Assembly (NCBI GenBank): GCA_026874595.1
Contig: CM049311.1
Location: 32,319,176-32,383,175 of the forward strand
DNA from: Sipunculus nudus
Taxonomy: Eukaryota > Annelida > Sipuncula > Golfingiida > Sipunculidae
Direction: 5' to 3'
Length of the DNA: 64,000 bases
Positions 48,701 through 60,700 of the stretch are shown here, one piece after another; position 1 is the stretch's first letter; each line of letters opens with the position of its first letter. Under the pieces are notes generated by a model. It was not told the DNA's origin, did no database searches, and was given only the letters and a program-made list of their open reading frames with translations. Position numbers and translations under genes: made by a program.

Positions 48701-51700
48701 TTATAGGCCCAAATATAATGCAATTTTTTTAAAATCAGGAAATATATTTGCTCACTTAACATGAGAATTGCTGAAGCTGGAGACTTTTTTCAGAAATATA
48801 ACTTTATTTAATCAAGATTCAATTGTTTACCCAAAATTAGATCTGAATTTTCAAATTGTTCAAGTTATTAGCATAAATAAAAAATCAATACCTTAAATTT
48901 TGTCCAAATTTGGCAGTGGCACGTTTTTTCCCTGTAAGTACTGTTGATTTTATTTTCACAGCATATATACATAAGGATTTAATCTTTTAAAATCTGAAAT
49001 TTCAAAGAAATTGTTTGAAAAGAGTAGCTTTTATTCAAGCTTTCATACACCATGTTAAGTGTTGTTTACATCAGGCCCACCTAGTAGTACAGCCTTCACT
49101 TGCATTGTGTAACCCACCCCAGGCAGCTTGCCTTGGCCCAGCTTGGCCACTACTAGCAGGCTTCCCCTCTGCCCTGCACTCACCCCCCCCCCCCCCACCC
49201 CAGGTGCATAAACTAGATGAATGTTATAATTTTCTGTATTTTATTTTATTCTTGGACATGCTACATTTTAGATTTTGTATTGTACCACCAGGGTTACAAT
49301 GATTAAAGTGCACATTTAATTGTGTCCACAAAGTGATGTATTACTATGAAAGTGTGGATGTTCATCAGATAAGTAATGCTTTACTTCAGAAGAGTAAAAT
49401 TTCACCAGGTGTGAAATTGACTATTAATTCCAGTAATTAATTATAGCTGAGATTGTAATTAGCATAATGATATTGTTTGTCCCTCATTCAACCAACAGTG
49501 TGTATACTTTATTTGAAAAGATGTTTTTATTTTATCAAATGTATTGAATCTTTCATTTTATTTCGGTGAATAAAATTAAGCATGTACTGAAAACTCCAAT
49601 GTGCAAAACGTTTTAATAGGGATTCAAGGAATAATTTTGTAGGTGCCATGTTGTTATATATAAACTTAAATGCATTATTCCCTTGAAAGTGAAATGAAGG
49701 TATTAGTCCATTCTGTCCACTTGCCTGTCCATCTGCAAATTTTTCATATGCATCACAGCAAGGAGTTTACAGGGATGGAGTATCAAGTGAGAGTCTGGCC
49801 GTGTCGGATGTTGCTGACGGGGGTCATAAAACTCGCTGCTCAATGGCACACAGAGATGCCGCTGATAAGCCCGGCGCTAATTAATTCAGCGCGAGAGACC
49901 ACCCTTCGGCGTGACTTCGGAACAGCTCGTTAGTTCCCGGAGACCACAAATGTGAACTAACGCCAGACCCACACGTGATCTCCGTTGCTATTAACAAAAT
50001 AATTACAGGATTTTATAGTACCGGTATTTTTATTAATATTTTGACAGGGATGAGTAAGTTTCTCCTGAAATTTATCTCCGGTAGTACTTAATATAAATTT
50101 TTAAACAATCATAAGTTTGAACACCATATTTCCATATGTGTGGGAAACGTGTGTGAAGGTTTCGTTGCTAATGATGCCTGAGCAATAGCTTGGCTGCGGT
50201 ACATATGGGCGATAATACGAGAACAACGCCGTCAGTGACAGAGCGGACAATGGCTCGCTGTTATCCATCAAAATGAAAGTCATCCGAGCATAAGCTAAAA
50301 ATTTTTTTTTATCGTCGGAACACTATAATACAAGGCCAATTATTAATATAAGTCAGAAGTGTGGGAACTAATGGAATTTTTTATAATTCCCAAGTTATTC
50401 AGGGAAAGTTAGGTTTACACTTACCAGTCGTCCGTCATGAATCACAGCATAAGTTGATGTAGAGTGTCCGCATCTATCCAAAAATTGGTCAAGTGATTCC
50501 TCAACACGAGACCTCTCTAGATATATTTGTTGCGCATAATTCTTGACAAAACAAACCATTTGCGCATTCATAATTCCGGTCAATGTTATTCCAGTGATTT
50601 ACTGCTCAGTTACTGGATATATCGCTCTCCGCTTCAGCGAGCTACAGCGGACCGCAGAAGTAACATCTAGCAGGCTCGCTTTATCAAAGGCCGTGCCGCC
50701 GCTGCGCCTGACACCGCGGCACAATAGGCGTACAATAGAGTTAATGGGCTTATCATGTCTTAATTGCAATTAGCGCACGACTGACACTCGCGACCTGGCA
50801 GGGCTTCTGACAGTTGTTACTCCAGTCCTGTAAACTCCTTGATCACAGTATCTCAAAACTTTTACTGTTTTTCTTCATGACAGTCTTGTCAGAGTATTAG
50901 TTTGCAATCATATATTGAGAACTTTACTATAACCAAGTAGGAGGGCCCTTTTCTCTTAGCTTCTCATATGCTTATATAAATAAAAACATTACAATAGAAT
51001 ATTTTTCATATTTTGCATTTGCAAAAATTTCAAACTTAAGCTGGTTGTTGGACCCATGGGTCCTTTGTTTATATTCTGGATTCTCAACATCATTGTTTGG
51101 CTAAAACTGAATAAATACCGGACATGGTGCGAATACTTGGCAAATGTATATGAATATGAATATGAATATGTACTCCATTATAAAATTTCTTGCATAAGAA
51201 TGGGAATTCAGGTAAAAATGAAAGTATTTGAATACCAGTGCAAATTCTTTCAAAATGTATTCATGAATGCATTCATGAATATATTCTGTAATATTATTTT
51301 AATAATCATTTCAGTTATATTTTATGAAAAAAATCATATGATTCTCTTATTATTTTTAATAAAAATTATATTTGGCACAATATTTGTTATTAAATTTTAA
51401 TAAATAGTTAAACTCTTTATCTTATATGTGCTGCTTATCAGTTATATGGCCAAGTCAAAATCTGTATGACAGTGGCACTCCATTTGTTAATAAAATAAAT
51501 GAAATCAATCTCTTCCCTGTCTCCAAAGAAACTATCAAAATCATACATAAGCTTAACACTAACAACTCATAATACAGCTTATATTTATTTCCACACAAAA
51601 CCAGCATGTGCCTCATTTCAAAATCATATTTTTTTATCTTATATAACAGCTGAGCGCCGTGACCCATAGGTCCCTTGTTGTGAAGGAGAAGGAGTAGGGA

Positions 51701-54700
51701 AATGCCATCATGTGTTTTATCTGATTTGTTTTAGTTATTTATCTCTTATATACGACCTTTGTTCCAGCAATATGACCTTGACCGGGAGAATCTGCAATCT
51801 CTGGCTTTGAAGCTTAGATGTAAAGCCAGTGGTTTACAAAGCCTTATGTTGAGTCGAAACCAATTCAGCAGTGACCACACGACAAGACGCCTCCCACTCT
51901 CTTGTCTGTCTATCATCTCTGACGTAGTGCTTGGCTGCAAAGATCTTGTTTGCTGGCTTGACAGGTAGGTATAAAAAAATAAAAAAAGAGTCTGGAAATG
52001 GTTTATCTGTAGTTGGTACAAGTACCATGCAATAAGGAACTTTGCATGCTTAATGTGAATTAATAAAATACTGCAGTAATTAAGTTCCTTGGCTTGAGTC
52101 AATTTGTTAATTCAAACATTTAAACCATCTGTTATCAATTCAGGGTTATAGCCATGCCAGTCAGTCTTGGTCGGGGTAGCCGAGACGGGCTTCTGACGGC
52201 CGGCACAAAGCTAACATTTGCAACCCACTGACTGGCACAAAAGATATTAAAGATCATAAAAAAAACTGCAAGCAATGAAACTTTTGATAATTATTACCCT
52301 AAACTGCATTAAATGTGTACCTCATAAGTATGTTTACAAAAATGAATCAAGAGCCAAAATAATCATTGAAAAAATAGTTATAACACATAGAACAACAGAA
52401 AGATAAAGAGCTCTTACATATTCCAATACCAACGTGACCACATCTGCTTGCTTTGCCAGTGTCCATAAATATAGCAGGCAATCAAATTTGTCTAGCTATA
52501 ACCCTGTATCAATGTATAACTATTTCTCACACCACCAGAGGTCATTTCTGCTCAAAATGAACCTCTTCCAGTGAGGTGCTGTGGGACAGCTGGGACTACT
52601 TGTCTCAACTGTCAAACTTTAAAATCAACCAATGTTTCATTTCAAGGAAACAACTTGTGATAACATTTCACATGCTCATGATAAAAAAAAAAAACAGTTG
52701 TTCTTTGAAATCCTTACAGCAAAGACACCATTGCTAATGTTATTTGACTTAAGACAATTCTTATCCAGTGTACTTATACCCAAGCCAAAAGAAGTATACG
52801 CTCATCGAGCAGCTACAGGTTGCTGCGGTCAAGACCTCAGCCCTGTGCGCTCCTTAAGCATGTTCTCTGAGCCAACAGCCACAGTGCCATGCCAAGCAGG
52901 GAGCCGTAGAGGGCGCCATCCTCTCTCATGGGTTGAATTCCTTGTTAGAAAGCTACAGCATCCACAGCCACAAAGTGTACTTATACGAACTGCATTACCC
53001 TCTTCATCACATTTATACTTTGAGAAATTAAGTAAAAACTTCCATTTCCCATTTAAATCCTAATATTACACATCAAGACTGCCTAATATCAAAACCACTA
53101 ACATTGTTTTGTTCATGTTTTGCTTGACTATTCCTTTATGTTTTCCCCAATAAACTTTCCAGAAATTATATAGGTATATATTGTGTAATTTGTAGGATTA
53201 TGGGCCCCAATGTAATGTATATTGTCAAAATATCAGGAAAGATATTTACCCTTTTTACATGGTAACTGTTGAAGCTAGAGAGCCTTTTTCAAACATGTAG
53301 CTTTATTTATTTAACATTTAATTGTATGCCATAAAATAGATCAGAACTTTGTAATTTAAGTTACTAGCACAAATGTGAAATCAGTACCTTAAATTTTGCC
53401 CAACTTTGACCATGGCACGTTTTTTTCCTGTGGACACTGTTGATTTATTCTAACAGATATATACATACAGATTCTGAAATTGAAAAGAATTGATTGAAAA
53501 AGAGTAGCTTTTATTAAAGTTTTCAGACAGCATGTCAAGTATTTTTACATCAAGCCAACCCAGCACAGTGGTATGCAGTGAGTGCCTGGAGCCCTTACCT
53601 AGCCAGCTCTTATTTAACCAGCCATGCAGCCAGCTCTCTTTTCTCAACTGAGCTAGGCTTCCTCTCAAGTCAAGTATGGTAAATTAAACATTGATAACAG
53701 ATGTTTATTACTGTCTGTCAAAAAGAAAAAGAACTTGTTTGTTCTTTTCTTAGGTCTTCATCAAATTATAAATTCATGACAAATTATCCTGAGGCACATC
53801 TGATGAAATATTGTGTATAAATGCTGGCACTATGTATATAGTGCAAAAATAGCAAAAATAGAAACCTTGTGCAACACTGAAGAGAGGAAAATGATGAAAA
53901 TGTAACCTACCAAATGTGAAGCCTGCACAATGTAAAACTTAACTAGAATTCTGCATACTAAGGAGTGCAAGCCTCCCCATGTGGGGGGGGGGGGGGGTTC
54001 TCTGATGTTGGATATTCCCAAGTTCATTCGTGCATAATTGACTGCACATTTGTTAATATTCCTTGATGTTCCTGAATCTGAATCAAGTTCTGGAGCCACA
54101 CCAAATTCTATTCAATTCCTAATTGGCCTATTCCTGAAAAGCCCTCAAATATTTCAAGAGATTCCATTCATAATTGCATGAGTAATGTTGTGAACAAACA
54201 CACACACAAAAACACACACATGTTGATGAATGCATACCACTTTAGGCAATTATACATTTGCATCAATGCTATATCAGGCCACCATTTGTGTATCTTTGTT
54301 ATACATATATATGATCAGCATGTATTCTGTTTCAGACCACCCTTTGACACAGGGGACAACTACTCTCACTGCAGGAACAAGGTGGTCACCTGGGGAAAGG
54401 ATCTGATCGCTTTAGCTCAAGTTGACAACCCGTTATCTAACAAAGGGGCTATTATAGACCTAGTAAGTGTGACAGTGTGTAGGGGGCGCTGAGTGCTGGT
54501 GTGTGACAGGTAATTACATGCGAAAATAATGAGCAGAAGTAGTTTAAAGATCAAAGACTTGAAGTGTAGAATATTTTCTTTTAAAATCCTTATTGAGATT
54601 GACATCTGTCAATCAATCTTTGTGTGGACATTATTTGCTATTTAGCACTATTTAGCACCATTTTTCATGCCCTTAAAAGAGTATTAATAATGTTAATAAA

Positions 54701-57700
54701 ATAAATATAATGGATTCAGAACATATAAGTAATGTGTACATTGTATTCACAATCTATAATACACCATTTAAATTTGATTAATTGTATATTGTTTTATACT
54801 AGAGTATATTGCCATCATCATATTTATGGGATGCACAGTGAAAGTGCTGACATGGCAGTTATAGTTGCAGGGGATGCATATGTACTGGTTATCCTGGAAC
54901 AGGATTTCATACAGCTTATTTATTAAATGTGACACATTTTCCTCAAAGACCCAAATATTTATTACAAAAGGTTTATTGCAATCTTTTAATTATCTTTGTC
55001 TAAATTAACTATCATGAAATGCTTTTCCTGAGGCGATTTATCATAGAACATTTGTGAACCATGAAAAGCTTCATCATATTTGAGAGTGTGTTGTTTCTTT
55101 GACAGTGCAAGGAGCTGATGGACTTCTGTGATTCTCTGATACAAGACAGTCGTGATCCCCTGACGATTCAGCCGGCTTACCTGGAACTCACCACAATAAG
55201 GAAAAGGCCAGAAGAGGAACTGGTGAGTGACAATGTCCAGAAACATCACACTTCATTTAAGTGGTTGTTATAGTGGTGTGAATCAGTTTTAAATTCATAC
55301 TCGATGATGGAAAGATAATCGTGATGATCGTGAAGTGATATCCTTTGTGTATTCCAGTTAAAAGCAATAAATGAGTGAATATATGACCTTGTTATCTGCT
55401 CCCAACTAAGTTGCAGGAGGGGATATAGTAATGTCTCTGTTCATGTGTCCATCTGTCCATCCGTCTAGCTATATGTCTGTCTGGAATTGGCTTTTGGATC
55501 AATTTCTAGCCAAACCGCTTGACCAAAATCTATCTTCTTGCATATATGGCTCACCCACCAACAGACGAAGAACCCTATTGATTTTGAGGTCACGGTGTCA
55601 AAGGTCAAGGCCACAGGACCCACTTCTTCAAAAAGTTTGTGGACCCATTTTAAGCCCAACTGTTTGATCAAAACTTATCATATTACTTACCCACCCTCAC
55701 ATGAATAACCCTATTGAGTTCGAGGTCAAAGGTCAAGGCCACAGCTGCCCTCCTAATTTTCACACTGTGTAATACACCTAGTCTAATTATTACCTGTGAG
55801 GTGATGCTCCGCTTTGTGGTGCCCATGTTATGTATGTAATGAGTAATAAGATATATTGTGTTTCCTATGAGGTGCACCATACAATATGTATTAACCACAA
55901 CAGTGATGTTAATGAACCAGATTACAGCACATTGATGGAACTAATAACCATGCATTTTCTGTACATTAGTGTCCACAGAGTAACATTCATTCTGGTCAAT
56001 ATCTTGCCATATGACATAAGTGTGTCTACAGATCTGTGATGATAATTTCTTTTTCAGACATGATGTGTATCTCTTCTCATGGTATAGCTTTATCTGTTTA
56101 TCTGTAACCATGGTTGTGGGTGATGTGAGTGTATATCTCATAACCAAATCTATGGAGCATTTGTCATTTACACCAGTACTCATGTCAAACTCTACACAGA
56201 AAACAGTGCTCAGAGAAAATATCCGATGGGATGTTCGACATTAACCAATATTGTTCCTGTGAACTTTTTTGTTAATGGAAATGTGTCATAAAAAACACTC
56301 TAGGTCATTGTTTTTTGCTGTTCTGGTTTATATACACAACAATCAACATTCATGACAATGCATGTTCACCTAAGGCCACTCTTCTAGGAAAAAATTGTGT
56401 GGCATGATATCATTATGTCCCCCCGTGCCCCCCTCCAGGGGAGACCTGATGTATTCAGTGCTGTCTTTGTCATCTGTAGGTTATCTTGTGAACCCAGTAA
56501 ATTTTGATTGCTGTATATTTTCCTCCAAAATTTGAAACACTCATTGTTCATCCCAAAATCTCGGACTAGTACGAAATCTGGTGACCTTGATCTTGATCTT
56601 CAAGGTCAAATCTGCCAAAATGAAAAATTTTTGTGAACCTCATAACTTTTGAAGTATTTATCATTTTGTCCACAAATTTGGTACACCAATTGTTCCTACC
56701 AAAATCTTAGACAAGTTCGAAACCTGGTGACTTTGACTACGATATTCAAGGTCAAATTAGCCGAATTATAGTTAAATTGTCTTGTGAACAGGATAACTTT
56801 TTAAGGGCTGCTTATTTTCCTCCAGAATTTTAAACACTCATTGCTACCAAAATCTCAGAGGATTTCCAAACCCGGTTACCTTGACCTTCATCTTCAAGGT
56901 CAAATCTGCCAAAATGTAAAGTTTTTGTGAATCCTATCACTTTTGAGGTGTTTCACATTTTGTCCTCGAATTTGGTACACCAATTGTTCCTACCAAGTTC
57001 TTGAACAAGACCAAAACCCACTGACTGACCTTGACCAGGATCTTCAAGGTCAAATCAGCCAAATTATAGTTATTGCCTTGTGAATGCGATAATTTTTGAA
57101 GGGCTGCATATTTTCCTCCAAAATTTTAAACACTCATTTTTAGCTCAGCTGACTATAAGTCATCTGAGCTATAGTCGTGTTCCTTTGTCCGTTGTCCGGC
57201 CGTCCGTCCGGCCGTCCGTCCGTTAACAGGGCACGTTTTAAAACTGTTGGACCTACGAATCCAAAATTCTGCATACATTAGATGTCCCCAAAAATTGGGT
57301 CATTAGAACTTCGTTCCTTCGAGATATTAAGGAAAAACCTCCGTTTCCCATAAAAAAGCCATTGTTACACTTCAAGGCTGCCTAATATCAAAACCACCGA
57401 TCTGTTTTTGATCAGATTTAGTATTCATATTCTTTCATACATTTTCTATGCACGTACCAAAAATTAGGTCAGTATTGGGTATTATTTTGAAGTTATAGGC
57501 CCAAATATAATGCAATTTTTTTAAAATCAGGAAATATATTTGCTCACTTAACATGAGAATTGCTGAAGCTGGAGACTTTTTTTCAGGAATATAACTTTAT
57601 TTAATCAAGATTCAATTGTTTACCCAAAATTAGATCTGAATTTTGCAAATTGTTCAAGTTATTAGCATAAATAAAAAATCAGTACCTTAAATTTTGTCCA

Positions 57701-60700
57701 AATTTGGCAGTGGCACGTTTTATCCCTGTAAGTACTGTTGATTTTATTTTCACAGCATATTTACATAAGGATTTAATCTTTTAAAATCTGAAATTTCAAA
57801 GAAATTGTTTGAAAAGAGTAGCTTTTATTCAAGTTTTCATACACCATGTCAAGTGTTGTTTACATCTGGCCCACCTAGTAGTACAGCCTTCACTTGCATT
57901 ATGTAACCCACCCCAGGCAGCTTGCCTTGGCCCAGCTTGGCCACTACTAGCAGGCTTCCCCTCTGCCCTGCACTCACCCCCCCCCCCCCCAGCTGGTGCA
58001 TAAACTAGATGAATGTTATAATTTTCTGTATTTTATTTTATTCTTGGACATGCTACATTTTAGATTTTGTATTGTACCACCAGGGTTACAATGATTAAAG
58101 TGCACATTTAATTGTGTCCACAAAGTGATGTATTGCTATGAAAGTGTGGATGTTCATCAGATAAGTAAGGCTTTACTTCAGAAGAGTAAAACTTCACCAG
58201 GTGTGAAATTGACTATTAATTCCAGTAATTAATTATAGCTGAGATTGTAATTAGCATAATTATATTGTTTGTCCCTCATTCAACCAACAGTGTGTATACT
58301 TTATTTGAAAAGATGTTTTTATTTTATCAAATGTACTGAATCTTTTATTTTATTTCGGTGAATAAAATTAAGCATGTACTGAAAACTCCAATGTGCAAAA
58401 CGTTTTAATAGGGATTCAAGGAATAATTTTGTAGATGCCATGTTGTTATATATAAACTTAAATGCATTATTCCCTTGAAAGTGAAATGAAGGTATTAGTC
58501 CATTCTGTCCACTTGCCTGTCCATCTGCAAATTTTTCATATGCATCACAGTATCCCAAAACTTTTACTGTTTTTCTTCATGACAGTCTTGTCAGAGTATT
58601 AGTTTGCAATCATATATTGAGATCTTTACTATAACCAAGTAGGAGGGCCCTTTCCTCTTAGCTTCTCATATGCTTATATATTGAAAAACATTCAAATAGA
58701 ATATTTTGCATTTGCAAAAATTTCATAATTAAGCTGAGCACCGTCAACCATGGGTCCCTTGTTCAAATTTGCGAACCAGTTCTTTCTGCCAAAATCTCAT
58801 TGGAGTTTGAAAAGTGGTGACCTTGACCATGACCTTCAAATCTGCTGAAATCTAGAACCATTGTTTTGAGATAGTGAATATTTTACCCCTAATGTTTTTG
58901 AATGACCCATAGCGGGAGACGTATATGTTTTTACAGTGCAAAAACAAAGCCATTCTAGTTTTCTTCTGTGACATCACAGTTCAAGCTCCACAGATAGCTG
59001 TATGGTTACATGTTTTAAGTCATAGTGATAAACAATGCTGCTAAAACCCATAAAATTTTCATTCCAAGATTATTAATGTGGGGATTACACAAAAATGTCA
59101 CCCTTCCACCAGAGGCCATTATTGCTCAAAACGAACCTCTTCCTGTTGGGCACTGTGGGAAGGCTGGGATACTTGTCTTAATTGTCAAATTTAAAAATCA
59201 ACATTTGTTGAGGAAACACCTTCTGTTTACATTTCACATGCACATGTTTACCAAATATTACTTATACTGTGAAGAACTTTGGACAAAAACACTGAGTTCT
59301 TTTATTTAGAAGTCCTGGTGCATTGTTGGTGGCTTATACTGTGATTAGCTTCATATTCGCGAGGCTGAAATTTCGCGATATATTCATTTTGAACTATTGG
59401 CAAGGGTTTCATTATCGTGATTGCACCAGTTCCTATAAAACAATGTAACAGTTGAAGTGTTTGTCATCTTATTCCCGAGGGTTTAATATTCTCGATTATT
59501 TCTCATTTGCGAATATCGCGAAATTAAAACCCTCACTAACAAAAAGGGGAGCACAGTATTGATGCCCACAATTACTGCCCTGCAGAGTCTTACTCTTGTG
59601 AATTTCCAGTCTGCACAGTGTGACAAAATTGTAAAACTTTCTGAAGTTTACACTCCCAACTTATATATCAGATATTAATCAAATCTTTGGTATCAACCTC
59701 TCTTGAGATATCTTGTGAAACACACACAGTATTGACATAAAACAAAACCCTCAGCTAAAATCTGTTTGGCATTCTCTTATTTTCTGTTTCATCTGACCTA
59801 CTTGGCAACAAAAAGTGAGTTCAGATCTGGTGATAAAAATTCTCTATTTCATGTTTGTCAGCCCCATTGATCTGGTGATAGTATGATTCCTGCATCCTAC
59901 ATATGATAATTGTTTGATTACCATGGGCTGAGAGCAGCTTTTAGGGACTAATGTCTGCATTGTTTTATTTTCAGGGCATGCATATTCATTCATCATACAA
60001 TGGAACACACACAATTGGAGGGATTAAAGATGAAGTAAGTTCTTTATTAATTAAGAATGAGTATAGGACAAATCTAAATGAGGGCTCTCACACTTGGCTA
60101 ATGTTATTTTTTATTGGTCATAGTATAATTCCTTAGAATAACATTTTTTTGTGTGGCTGTATTCACATGTTACACTGAAGGGCTGTTTTATTCCACCAAT
60201 ATTTTAGAGATGTCCTTGTGTGCTGTACTTTAAATTTAATGATTAAATATTGTAATAACCACCTTCTAATATCTGTGATAACCTATCTGTTAATAACTAG
60301 GATCTGTATATTAATTACTGCAGGCAGCAGACACAACATCCAGTACCAAAGACAAAATATGCTGATTTTAGCAGACTTTTGCTTTACACTAATTACAGAG
60401 GTGTTTACTTGTTAAATTTACTTTAATCAAAATTAAATCTAAACTTTTCACTCTCCTGTTTTAAAGCTAGGTTAAGACAATATTTGTTAGACTTTGATAT
60501 TATTCATATTACATGAAAATATTGATAACATTTCTTATTCCTGATGTATAGTAGTTAATACTAAAGCTCAGATTTACAGTGTTTTCACAGGTTTGCATAA
60601 TACATTTGTATCTTATAAGTTTAGTTTTGTCAAAGGGTATATACATCCTTTGTGTGTCAAATTGTCTTTGTATCAATTCTATGGGTGTCAGACTCTCTTT

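Larger units (their letters stand above)
48341..51068 (+). mobile_element. hairpin-ended transposon, copy A, interrupted by a 1083 bp insertion
   Basis: The 5' end has a long hairpin: AGCTCAG and CTGAGCT arms enclosing TGACT-ATA-AGTCA, followed by GTCCGTCGTCCGG-type simple repeats. The 3' end is GACCCATGGGTC followed by CCTTTGTT. Aligned with copy B (57140-58762) it is nearly colinear and highly similar, apart from the insertion at 49759-50841. Contains a C-run at 49184-49196. No transposase frame is visible, so it appears non-autonomous. In cnk intron 2. Confidence 0.85.

Noticed and set aside
52632-53063. 143-residue plus-strand ORF in cnk intron 3
   Set aside because: Spans pieces of two dispersed repeats and a poly-A run; no motif. 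Only the GC-rich part is kept as an observation.
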